DNA of 50,452 bases from Candidatus Rokuibacteriota bacterium (GTDB taxonomy: Bacteria; Methylomirabilota; Methylomirabilia; Rokubacteriales; CSP1-6): NCBI GenBank assembly GCA_003220265.1, contig QHRW01000137.1, forward strand, positions 9,921 through 60,372, read 5' to 3'. Both the position numbers and the translations under genes were made by a program. The notes beneath the pieces are model-generated. The model saw only the letters and a program-made list of their open reading frames with translations. It made no database searches and was not told where the DNA came from. Of this stretch, positions 34,268 through 42,214 are shown piece by piece (the stretch's first letter is position 1; each line of letters begins with the position of its first letter).

Positions 34268-35257
34268 ATGACCACCAGCAGGCGGAGCTTTCTGCGCATC
34301 GCCGGACTTGCCGCGGCCTCGACCCTGGCCATGCCCCATCACGCGCGGGCGGGCCGCGCCGCGTCGCCCCTGCAGCGCTTCGTCGCCACGCTGCAGCCGG
34401 GGGCCATCGCGCGCCACGGCGCGCTCACCCTGGTGTGGCTCCACGGCGGTGAGGGAGCTCCGCTGATCACGGTGGTCACGCTCGACGAGGCCCAGGCCAG
34501 CGGCGAGCTGCTCATCACCGAGCACGGCAGCGCGACGGTGCCGGAGCTCATCGTGAACAACCGCGGCAAGGCACACGTCCTCATGCTGGCCGGCGAGATC
34601 CTCGTCGGCGGCAAGCAGAACCGCGTGCTGCGCGAGGACATCCTGCTGCCGCCGCTGAGCGGGCCGCGGCCGATCTCCGTCTACTGCGTGGAGCAGGGAC
34701 GCTGGAGCGGCAGCCGCAAGGAGTTCCAGTCCAAGTCCTACGTGGCCCAGCCCTCGCTGCGGCGCCAGCTGCTCGAGAAGACGGACCAGCACCAAGTGTG
34801 GGCGGAGGTCGACCGCTCGCTGAACGCCCAGGGCCTTGCGGCCGTGAGAGGGAGCAGCTACGCGCGCGTGTACGAGTCGGAGGATGTGGCCAAGCGTCTC
34901 GACGACGGCGCGCGTGGTCTGGAGGCGCCGGCGCCGCACGCGCTGGGCGCCATGGTCCTGGTGGGTCAGGCCCTCGGCGGTCTCGACGCCTTCCACGACG
35001 CCGGCCTGTTCGGTCGCGAGTGGCGCAAGCTCCTGCGCGCCCACCTGCTGGAATCGTACGGCGCGCCGCCGCCCGCGACGCTCGGTGACGACGAGACGCG
35101 GCAGCGCGCCCGCACGTTCCTGGGCGCGGTGGCCGGCGCCGGGGGCTCGGCGCGTGGCAATGCGGGCGTCGGTCAGCTCTTCGAGTTCCGGGGCAAGGAC
35201 TTTCGCGGCACGGCCCTCGACCACGAGGGGCGCGTGGTGCACCTGGCGGTGGCGTGA
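34268..35257 (+). CDS. Tat-exported DUF6569-like (ARPP-1) protein
   Basis: A 329-residue protein with a twin-arginine signal TSRRSFLRIAGLAAASTLA (residues 3-21) and cleavage near HARAG. The mature region has VNNRGKAHVLMLAGEILVGG, KQNRVLREDILLPPLSG and VYCVEQGRWSG, matching my memory of the DUF6569/ARPP-1 family, whose function is unknown. ATG 34268 follows GGGAGGAGATC. It is divergent from the P-loop gene and convergent with the response regulator. It probably folds in the cytoplasm with a cofactor or partner before export (inference from the Tat signal). Confidence 0.72.
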   Translation: MTTSRRSFLRIAGLAAASTLAMPHHARAGRAASPLQRFVATLQPGAIARHGALTLVWLHGGEGAPLITVVTLDEAQASGELLITEHGSATVPELIVNNRGKAHVLMLAGEILVGGKQNRVLREDILLPPLSGPRPISVYCVEQGRWSGSRKEFQSKSYVAQPSLRRQLLEKTDQHQVWAEVDRSLNAQGLAAVRGSSYARVYESEDVAKRLDDGARGLEAPAPHALGAMVLVGQALGGLDAFHDAGLFGREWRKLLRAHLLESYGAPPPATLGDDETRQRARTFLGAVAGAGGSARGNAGVGQLFEFRGKDFRGTALDHEGRVVHLAVA

Positions 35258-35258
35258 G

Positions 35259-35675
35259 CTACGCGGTGACGCGGACGGCCGCGGCGGGCGCGATCACTTC
35301 CGCGGCGTTCAGCGCGGCCGTCACGCAGCGATGGAGGTACTCCCAGTTGAACGGCTTGGAGACGTAGTCGAGGGCGCCGCGCGACAGGCAGCGCTTGGCC
35401 AGCGCCACGTCGCCGGCGCCGCTGACGATGACCACCGGCAGCTCGGGCCACCGCAGCTTCATCTGCTGCAGCACCTCGACGCCGCTGAGCCCCGCCATCC
35501 TGAGATCCAGCAGCACGACGTCGGGCCGCTCGTGCTCGGCCAGCATCAAGCCATCGCCCCCGTGGTGGGCGCCGATGACCACGTAGCCGGAGTCCCCGAA
35601 GTAGTCGATGACCATCTCGACGATGTTGGGGTCGTCGTCGATGACCAGGATCCGGCCCAGGGGCTTCGCGGCCAT
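35259..35675 (-). CDS. Single-domain response regulator (CheY-like)
   Basis: A 138-residue receiver domain with no output domain. Acidic cluster Asp13-Asp15 (VIDDD), phospho-acceptor Asp57 (VVLLDLRM), switch Ser in VVIVSGAGD and invariant Lys in VSKPFN. A short tail AAAVRVTA follows. ATG 35675 was taken; an upstream in-frame extension MTGHSRFG... lacks support. No histidine kinase lies nearby. It could signal through a protein partner encoded elsewhere. Confidence 0.88.
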   Translation of the reverse strand: MAAKPLGRILVIDDDPNIVEMVIDYFGDSGYVVIGAHHGGDGLMLAEHERPDVVLLDLRMAGLSGVEVLQQMKLRWPELPVVIVSGAGDVALAKRCLSRGALDYVSKPFNWEYLHRCVTAALNAAEVIAPAAAVRVTA

Positions 35676-35752
35676 GTAAAGGTATTTATCGCATCCGAAG
35701 CGGCTGTGACCAGTCATGAAAAGTTGTGTCGGGGAAATCCCGCACCTGCCGC

Positions 35753-35782
35753 TTGACTCCCGCCGCCGGGCCCCCCTAGGCT
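35753..35782 (+). promoter_or_regulatory. Putative promoter of the tandem solute-binding protein genes
   Basis: TTGACT (35753-35758), 18-bp spacer, TAGGCT (35777-35782), then GGAGGA and ATG 35805. The -35 is near consensus and the -10 is weak. Confidence 0.4.
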
Positions 35783-35804
35783 TCTGCCCGCGGAGGACAC
35801 AAGC

Positions 35805-37337
35805 ATGCGCCGTCCTGTCCTGCTCGTTGCGGCGCTGGCGCTGGCGGTGACGACCGGGCCGGGCGCCGTGGTCGCCCAGCCCGTGGGTGAGCTGACCTAC
35901 GCCATGCATGTCACGATCGCCCCCGCCTGGTTCGATCCCGCCGACAACACGGGCATCGCCACACCGTTCATGGTGCAGGAGGCGCTGCACGACGCGCTCG
36001 TCAAGCCCATGCCACAGAGCCCGATGGCGCCCGGGCTGGCCGAGTCGTGGACGGAGAGCGCGGACGGGCTCCGCTACGAGTTCGTCCTGCGTCGCGGCGT
36101 GACCTTTCACAACGGCGAGCCGCTGACCGCGGACGACGTGAAGTTCAGCTTCCAGCGCTACCGCGGCGCCGCAGCCAAGCTCCTCAAGGACAAGGTCAAG
36201 GCGATCGAGATCCCGGCGCCCAATCGCATCCGCTTCCTGCTGCGCGAGCCGTGGCCCGATTTCATGGCCTTCTATGCCACGCCGGCCACGGGCGCCGCCT
36301 GGATCGTGCCCAAGAAGTACGTCGAGCAGGTCGGCGACGAGGGCTTCAAGAAGCAGCCGATCGGCGCGGGCCCCTACCGCTTCGTCAGCCACCAGCCCGG
36401 CGTGGAGGTCATCCTGGAGGCGTACGAGAAGTACTGGCGCAAGCCGCCGTCGGTGAAGCGGCTCGTGATGAAGGTGGTCCCGGAGGAGCCCACGCGCCTG
36501 GCCATGCTGAAGAACGGCGAGGCCGACATCGCCTACCTCATGACGGGCCCGCTCGCCGAGGAGATCAAGCGCACGCCGTCACTGCAGCTGCTGCCCTCGG
36601 GCGGGCAGTGGGTGCCGGCCATCTGCATGTTCGACCAGACTGACGCGAAGTCGCCCTGGCACGACGTGCGCGTGCGCCTGGCTGCCAGCCACGCCATCGA
36701 CCGCAAGGCCATCGCGGAGGCCGACAGCCTCGGCGCCTCGCCGCCAATGGGTTCGCTGATCCCGCCGGCCGTCGAGTTCGCGCTGCCGGTGGAACCGCAC
36801 CGGTACGATGCCGTGCGGGCGCGCGCCCTCCTCAGGGAGGCCGGCTATCCGAACGGGTTCGACGCCGGCGAGATGGTCGGCACCACGCAGTTCGCCTCGA
36901 CGGCCGAGGCTGTCCTGGACTACTTCCGCGCGGTCGGCATCCGCGCGCGGTTCCGGAGCATGGAGCGGGTCGCCTACCTGACGGCCTGGAAGGACAAGAA
37001 GCTGAAGAACCTCCTGTTCTGTGGCGCGGGCGGCTACGGCAATGCGGCGACGCGCGTGGAGAACTACTTCGTGACGGGCGGCGCCTACTCGCTGGGTGGC
37101 CAGCCCGACATCGACGACCTCTTCCAGCAGCAGGCCCGCGAGCTCGACCGGAAGAAGCGCGAGGCGCTGCTGCACCGCATCCAGCGCCTGGCCAGCGAGC
37201 GCGTGCTCTTCATTCCGATCTACGCCCTCTACTTCAACAACGGCGTCGGTCCCCGCGTGCAGGAATCCAGCCTCAACCGCATCCCGCTGCACTACTACAC
37301 CGCGCCGTTCGAGGACGTGCGGCTCAAGACGAACTGA
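35805..37337 (+). CDS. ABC transporter substrate-binding protein, family 5 (peptide/opine type), first copy
   Basis: A 510-residue periplasmic binding protein of the DppA/OppA fold. Signal peptide residues 1-24 (ending VVAQP). Motifs: HVTIAPAWFDPADNTGIATP, LAESWTESADGLRYEFVLR, GVTFHNGEPLTADDVKFSF and FYATPATGAAWIVPKKY. GGAGGA precedes ATG 35805. Followed after 16 bp by a close paralogue. No permease or ATPase gene is near, so it must serve a transporter encoded elsewhere or a different function. The ligand is unknown; related proteins bind peptides, opines or oligosaccharides. Confidence 0.92.
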   Translation: MRRPVLLVAALALAVTTGPGAVVAQPVGELTYAMHVTIAPAWFDPADNTGIATPFMVQEALHDALVKPMPQSPMAPGLAESWTESADGLRYEFVLRRGVTFHNGEPLTADDVKFSFQRYRGAAAKLLKDKVKAIEIPAPNRIRFLLREPWPDFMAFYATPATGAAWIVPKKYVEQVGDEGFKKQPIGAGPYRFVSHQPGVEVILEAYEKYWRKPPSVKRLVMKVVPEEPTRLAMLKNGEADIAYLMTGPLAEEIKRTPSLQLLPSGGQWVPAICMFDQTDAKSPWHDVRVRLAASHAIDRKAIAEADSLGASPPMGSLIPPAVEFALPVEPHRYDAVRARALLREAGYPNGFDAGEMVGTTQFASTAEAVLDYFRAVGIRARFRSMERVAYLTAWKDKKLKNLLFCGAGGYGNAATRVENYFVTGGAYSLGGQPDIDDLFQQQARELDRKKREALLHRIQRLASERVLFIPIYALYFNNGVGPRVQESSLNRIPLHYYTAPFEDVRLKTN

Positions 37338-37353
37338 GCCGGAAGGAGGCCCC

Positions 37354-38889
37354 ATGAGTCGATCCATCGCGCGGATCGTGCTCGCGTTGCTGATCGGGGT
37401 GTCCGGCGGGCAGGCGGCGGCACAGGGCCCGCCCGACCAGCAGCTGACCCTCGCGTTCGACGCCTCGCTCGCCCCGACCTTCCTCGACCCCGCCGAGACG
37501 TCGGGCCTCGGCACGCCCTTCGTCTTCCTCTACGCGCTCCACGACGCGCTCAGCAAACCGCTGCCGGGCAACACCATGGCGCCCTGCCTGGCGGAATCGT
37601 GGCGCGAGAGCGCCGACGGGCTCGTGTACGAGTTCAAGCTGCGGGAAGGCCTGCGCTTTCACAACGGCGACCCGTTCACCGCCGAGGACGTGAAGTTCAG
37701 CTTCCACCGCTACCGCGGGGTGTCCGCCAAGCTCCTCCACGAGCGCGTGAAGGACGTGCAGGTCGTCGATCCCCACCGCGTGCGATTCGTGCTGCACACG
37801 CCGTGGCCCGACTTCCTGGCGTTCTATGCCACGCCGGCTACCGGCGCCGCCTGGATCGTCCCCAAGAAGTATCTCGAGCAGGTCGGCGAGGAGGGCTTCA
37901 AGCGGCAGCCGGTGGGGCTCGGTCCCTACCGGTTCGTGCGGATGACGCCGGGCATCGAGCTGGTGCTCGAGGCCGACGAGCAGTACTGGCGCAAGAAGCC
38001 GACGATCAAGCGCCTCGTCATCAAGGGCGTCCCCGATCGCACGACGCGGCTGGCAATGCTGAAGACCGGCGAGGTGGACATCGCCTTCCTGATGATCGGC
38101 GTCGAGGCGGCCACGGTGAAAGCGGATGCGCGATTGCGCCTGGCCCACGTCGTGCCGCCCGCCGCGTGGTGGGTGGAGTTTCCCGAGCAGTGGAAGAAAT
38201 CCTCGCCCTGGGCCGATCGCCGCGTGCGGCTCGCCGCCAACCTGGCGATGGACCGCCAGGGCTTGAACGAGGCCGAGCGCCTTGGACTCTCGCGGCTGAC
38301 GGGCTCGATCATTCCGAGCGGGATGGACTTCGCGCTGCGGATCGAGCCGTATCCCCACGATCCGGCGCAGGCCAAGCGTCTTCTCGCGGACGCCGGGTAT
38401 CCCAACGGCTTCGACGCGGGTGACCTCACGCCCCTGCCGCCCTTCACGACGTTCGGTGAGGCTGCGGCGAACGCGCTCGCCGGCGTCGGCATCCGGACGC
38501 GCGTCCGCACGATGGAACGCGTGACGTTCATGGAATCGTGGCGCGCGAAGAAGCTGTCGGGTCTCATCCTGGTGGCGACGGCGGCGCCCGGCAACGCGGC
38601 CGCGCGCATCGAGGCCTTCGTGGTCAGCACGGCGCTCTATACGTCCGGCGGGTATCCCGACATCGATGACCTGTTCCGCTCGCAGGCGCAGGAGCGTGAC
38701 CGCAAGCGGCGCGAGGCGATGCTGCACCAGATCCAGCGGTGGATGCACGAGCGCGTCATGTACGCGCCGATCTTCGAGCCGGCCACGCTGCACGGCGTGG
38801 GCCCGCGCGTCGACGAGGCCGGCATCGGCTTGACCTCCCAACTCTACTTTCCGTCCCCCTACGAGGAGATGCGCTTGAAGAAGCCCTAG
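37354..38889 (+). CDS. ABC transporter substrate-binding protein, family 5, second copy
   Basis: A 511-residue paralogue of the preceding gene, sharing long near-identical stretches such as GAAWIVPKKYLEQVGEEGF and FHNGDPFTAEDVKFSF. Signal peptide residues 1-23 (ending AAAQG). ATG 37354 follows AAGGAGG. The two differ most around the ligand-facing part: IAFLMIGVEAATVKADARL here against IAYLMTGPLAEEIKRTPSL. This suggests tandem duplication with changed specificity. It overlaps the convergent small membrane protein gene by 4 bp. Confidence 0.92.
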   Translation: MSRSIARIVLALLIGVSGGQAAAQGPPDQQLTLAFDASLAPTFLDPAETSGLGTPFVFLYALHDALSKPLPGNTMAPCLAESWRESADGLVYEFKLREGLRFHNGDPFTAEDVKFSFHRYRGVSAKLLHERVKDVQVVDPHRVRFVLHTPWPDFLAFYATPATGAAWIVPKKYLEQVGEEGFKRQPVGLGPYRFVRMTPGIELVLEADEQYWRKKPTIKRLVIKGVPDRTTRLAMLKTGEVDIAFLMIGVEAATVKADARLRLAHVVPPAAWWVEFPEQWKKSSPWADRRVRLAANLAMDRQGLNEAERLGLSRLTGSIIPSGMDFALRIEPYPHDPAQAKRLLADAGYPNGFDAGDLTPLPPFTTFGEAAANALAGVGIRTRVRTMERVTFMESWRAKKLSGLILVATAAPGNAAARIEAFVVSTALYTSGGYPDIDDLFRSQAQERDRKRREAMLHQIQRWMHERVMYAPIFEPATLHGVGPRVDEAGIGLTSQLYFPSPYEEMRLKKP

Positions 38890-39200
38890 GAGACCGGTGC
38901 TCGAGGGCGCGGCGCGTCTCGCCACAAACGCCAGAGCCAGCCCTGCAGCAGCGACACGACGAGCCAGACGACGTCGTCGAGCGAGTACAGGGTGAAGAAG
39001 CGGCCGGTGAGGGCGCGCAGGCCGAGGACGAGGGCGCCGGCGGCGGCGAGATTCACCAGGGTGAAGATCACGCCGGTGCCCAGAGAGCCCGCGACACCAG
39101 CGACGGCTCGCGGCAGGTCGGAGGGCCGCATGCCGAGACGCCTCACCGCGACGAGGTACGCCACCAGCGACGTGAGTGCGATGGTGAGATAGGGAGTCAT
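38886..39200 (-). CDS. Small multipass membrane protein of unknown function
   Basis: A 104-residue protein with three hydrophobic segments: YLTIALTSLVAYLVAV (4-19), VAGVAGSLGTGVIFTLVNLA (about 34-53) and AAGALVLGLRALTG, then an amphipathic VWLVVSLLQGWLWRLW. GGAGG precedes ATG 39200. It lies 10 bp after the YdcF-like gene, so they are probably co-transcribed. I do not recognise the family. Confidence 0.7.
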   Translation of the reverse strand: MTPYLTIALTSLVAYLVAVRRLGMRPSDLPRAVAGVAGSLGTGVIFTLVNLAAAGALVLGLRALTGRFFTLYSLDDVVWLVVSLLQGWLWRLWRDAPRPRAPVS

Positions 39201-39210
39201 CGGGCCTCCA

Positions 39211-39810
39211 TCAGAAGTAACCGGCGACCTCGTAGTAGAGCAGCGCCAGGCCTTCCCGCAGCGTCTCGTGGAACAGCAGGATGCGCTCTCCCGGCTGCGG
39301 CGGGTCGTCCAGCCCGCGGACCGGCGCGGGGAGGACCTCGAAGCGGGCGGCCTCGAAGAGTCGCGCCGCGCGGCGCATGTGTGAGCCGTCCGTGACGAGA
39401 AGGACTCGCCGGACCCCTCGAGCTCGCAGGAGCGCGGCGAGCGTGGCGACTTCCTCGTGCGTGGTGTGGCCGGCCGCGACGGCCAGCATCGCCGCGTCCG
39501 CAACGCCGCACGTCCGGGCCAGGACCGCGCGCGCCGCGCTCTCCGCGCCGGCCCCGAGCGCTCCGGATAGAACCAGGAGCGGGGCCCGGCCGTCGCGATA
39601 GAGCTCGATGCCGAGCGCCGTGCGCCGGCGTGAGGTGTCGGAGAGCTGGCCGTCTCCGAGTACGCCGCCGCCCGCCAGCACGACGATCGCATCGGCCGGG
39701 CCGATCCGCGTGGGCACCGCGAGTCTCGCGTAGAGGAGCGTGGGGAGCGGCGTGAACGCGCCGAAGAAGAACAGCGCGAGCGCGGCGACGCCGAGCGGTC
39801 GGACGATCAC
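39211..39810 (-). CDS. YdcF/ElyC family (DUF218) protein
   Basis: A 199-residue protein with an N-terminal membrane anchor (ALALFFFGAFTPLPTLL) and a DUF218 domain: ADAIVVLAGGGVLGDGQLSD, TALGIELYRDGRAPLLVLSG, TTHEEVATLAALL and RRVLLVTDGSHMRRAARLF. The domain is a Rossmann-like fold; ElyC is linked to envelope integrity in E. coli, and other members bind SAM. It lies 10 bp after the molybdopterin dehydrogenase gene and before a small membrane protein. A role in envelope maintenance is inferred from the family. Confidence 0.85.
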   Translation of the reverse strand: MIVRPLGVAALALFFFGAFTPLPTLLYARLAVPTRIGPADAIVVLAGGGVLGDGQLSDTSRRRTALGIELYRDGRAPLLVLSGALGAGAESAARAVLARTCGVADAAMLAVAAGHTTHEEVATLAALLRARGVRRVLLVTDGSHMRRAARLFEAARFEVLPAPVRGLDDPPQPGERILLFHETLREGLALLYYEVAGYF

Positions 39811-39820
39811 CGGCGCGGGC

Positions 39821-42112
39821 TCACAACCGCGCGAGCGCCGAAGCGCGCAGCGGCGTGGCCAGGATCTCCACGCCGTCGAGCGCGTCAGCGACGGCGTTGG
39901 CGATCGCCGCGGGGCCCGGCACCGCCGAGCCTTCGCCCGTGCCCTTGGCGCCCAGCGGGTTCAGCGGCGACGGTGAATCGCAGCCGGCCACGTCGATCGG
40001 CGGCACGCCGTCGGCCCGCGGCAGCGCGTACTCCATCAGGCTGCCGGTCAGCACCTGCCCGTGCGCGTCGTAGACGATCTCCTCGCCGAGGGCCGCGCCG
40101 ATGCCCTGCACGGCGCCGCCCTGCGTCTGCCCCTCGACGATCCTCGGGTTGATCTCGTGCCCCGCGTCGTGAACCGCGTGATAGCCGAGCACCGACACCG
40201 CGCCCGTCTCGGGATCGACCTCGACGGTCGCCACGTGAACGCCGGCCGCCCACGTCACGCTCTCCGGGCTCTGATACCGCGTGGCGGCGAGGCCGGGCTC
40301 GCCGAGGGCGCGCACCACGTCCGGGCGCTCGGCCAGCGCGGCCAGCGTGGCGAGGCCGAGCGCGCGATCGGGCGCGCCCTTGACCCGCGCGCGGCCGTCG
40401 GCCACGGTCACGTCGCCGGGATCGCACTCGAGGGCGCGCGCCGCCACCAGCCGCGCCTTGTCGCGCACGGCCTCGGCGGCCTGGGCGACCGCGTTGCCGA
40501 GCAGGACCGCCACGCGGCTGGCAAACGTGCCCGCGCTCGACGGAAAGCGCGCCGTGTCGCCGCTGCTCACGCCGACCGACTCCAGCGGCACGCCGAGGCG
40601 ATCGGCGCACACCTGCGCCAGCATCGTCTCGTGGCCCTGGCCCTGGGCCGGCGCGCCCGCGATCACGCTCACGCGGCCGTCTCCGTCCACGCGCACCGTG
40701 GCGCCCTCGTGAGGGCCGATGCCCGTCGCCTCGGCGTACGCCGCCACGCCGAGGCCCAGCCGGCGGCCCTGCTGACGCGCAATGCGCTGGCGCTCGCGGA
40801 ACGCGTCGAAGCCGGCGCGCTTCAGCGCGGTCTCGAGCAGCGCCGGGTAATCGCCGGAGTCGTAGACCATCGGCATGCCGTCGCGATAGGCGAGCCCACG
40901 GTCGTAGGGCATGTCGGCGGCGGGGATGAGATTGCGCCGCCGCAGCTCGACCGGGTCGAGGCCGAGCTCGCGCGCGGCGATGTCCATCATGCGCTCGGCC
41001 ACGAACGTCGATTGCGTGCGCCCGGCGCCGCGGTACGGCGCGCACGGCACCTTGTGGGTGACGACGACGCGGCCGCGGCACTGAAACGCCGGCACGCGAT
41101 AGAGCCCGAGCAGGTGCGGCGCGGTGACGCCGGCCACCACGGCACCGCGCGGCAAGTACGCGCCGGCGTCGATCAGGAAGTCGTCGGTCAGCGCCAGGAT
41201 GGTGCCGTCGGCCGCCAGCGCCAGCGTCGCGGTGTGGAGCTGATCGCCCGCGTGCGCGGTGCTGACGAAGCTGTCCTGGCGCGTGTCGCTCCAGCGCACC
41301 GCTCGTCCGAGCCGTCGAGCCAGGGTGGCGACGATCAGGTCCTCGGGATAGACGGGCCCCTTCGTGCCGAAGCCGCCGCCGACGTCCGGTGCGGTGACGC
41401 GCACGGCATCGAGCGTCAGCCCGAGCGCCTCCGCGATGCGCTGCCGCACGCCGTACGGCATCTGCGTGCTCGACCACACGTGGAGGCCCGCCGTGGCGGG
41501 ATCCCAGCGCGCGGCAACGGCGCGCGCCTCGAGCGGCAGGGCGGTGAGCCGCCCGCAGCGCAGCCGGCGCGTCACCACGAGCCGCGCGCGCGCCAGCGCC
41601 GCCGTGACGTCGCCATGGCCCAGCGTGACGGTCGCGGCCACGTTGTCGCGCCACTCGGCGTGCACCAGCGGCGCGCCGGGCTCCAGCGCGCGCTCGGGAT
41701 CCGTGGCGGCGGGCAAGACCTCGTACTCGACGTCGACCGCGGCCGCCGCGTCACTGGCGTGATAGGCGTCGGCGGCGACCGCGACGGCGACAGCCTCGCC
41801 CGCGAAGCGGACGACGCCGTCGGCCAGCGCCGACTGTCGATAGGGCTTCACCGCGGCGGCGGCGACGGCGGGGGGCGGCAGCGCGCCGCGCAGCTCGGGA
41901 AGCTCGGCCAATGTGAAGACGCCGGCCACGCCCGCGTGCTTGCGGGCGCGGCCGGTATCGATGGAGACGATGCGCGCGTGGGCGTGCGGGCTGCGCACGA
42001 CGGCCACGTGCAGCGCGCCCTCGAGCGGGATGTCGGCCACGTAGCGGCCGCGGCCGGTGAGGAGGCGATGATCTTCTCGGCGCCGCAGCGGCCGGCCAAT
42101 CAGATCCGCCAT
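39821..42112 (-). CDS. Xanthine dehydrogenase family molybdopterin-binding subunit
   Basis: A 763-residue large catalytic subunit, intact. The N-terminal domain begins IGRPLRRREDHRLLTGRGRY. The central part holds APYRGAGRTQSTF, the active-site loop of aldehyde oxidase-type rather than CO dehydrogenase-type enzymes, and AQGQGHETML. The catalytic Glu is in GTGEGSAVPGPAAIANA near residue 733. No 2Fe-2S or FAD subunit is encoded nearby, so electron transfer partners must be elsewhere. It lies 102 bp downstream of a UbiD-like decarboxylase gene on the same strand, which suggests the two act on one aromatic or aldehyde substrate (inference). Confidence 0.92.
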   Translation of the reverse strand: MADLIGRPLRRREDHRLLTGRGRYVADIPLEGALHVAVVRSPHAHARIVSIDTGRARKHAGVAGVFTLAELPELRGALPPPAVAAAAVKPYRQSALADGVVRFAGEAVAVAVAADAYHASDAAAAVDVEYEVLPAATDPERALEPGAPLVHAEWRDNVAATVTLGHGDVTAALARARLVVTRRLRCGRLTALPLEARAVAARWDPATAGLHVWSSTQMPYGVRQRIAEALGLTLDAVRVTAPDVGGGFGTKGPVYPEDLIVATLARRLGRAVRWSDTRQDSFVSTAHAGDQLHTATLALAADGTILALTDDFLIDAGAYLPRGAVVAGVTAPHLLGLYRVPAFQCRGRVVVTHKVPCAPYRGAGRTQSTFVAERMMDIAARELGLDPVELRRRNLIPAADMPYDRGLAYRDGMPMVYDSGDYPALLETALKRAGFDAFRERQRIARQQGRRLGLGVAAYAEATGIGPHEGATVRVDGDGRVSVIAGAPAQGQGHETMLAQVCADRLGVPLESVGVSSGDTARFPSSAGTFASRVAVLLGNAVAQAAEAVRDKARLVAARALECDPGDVTVADGRARVKGAPDRALGLATLAALAERPDVVRALGEPGLAATRYQSPESVTWAAGVHVATVEVDPETGAVSVLGYHAVHDAGHEINPRIVEGQTQGGAVQGIGAALGEEIVYDAHGQVLTGSLMEYALPRADGVPPIDVAGCDSPSPLNPLGAKGTGEGSAVPGPAAIANAVADALDGVEILATPLRASALARL

Positions 42113-42214
42113 CCCGTCTCAGGCCTGCTGCACGCGTCGAAGCCCGACGGCCTCGAGCATCGCGAAGCGCAGCACGGCCAGCACCACCGCTGTCCGCCGC
42201 AGAAACGTGGTGGC

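Noticed and set aside
42113..42214. Short minus-strand peptide with VVLAVLRFAMLEAVGLRR
   Set aside because: Protein-like but only about 30 codons with no ribosome-binding site; could be a gene fragment, but not enough to call.
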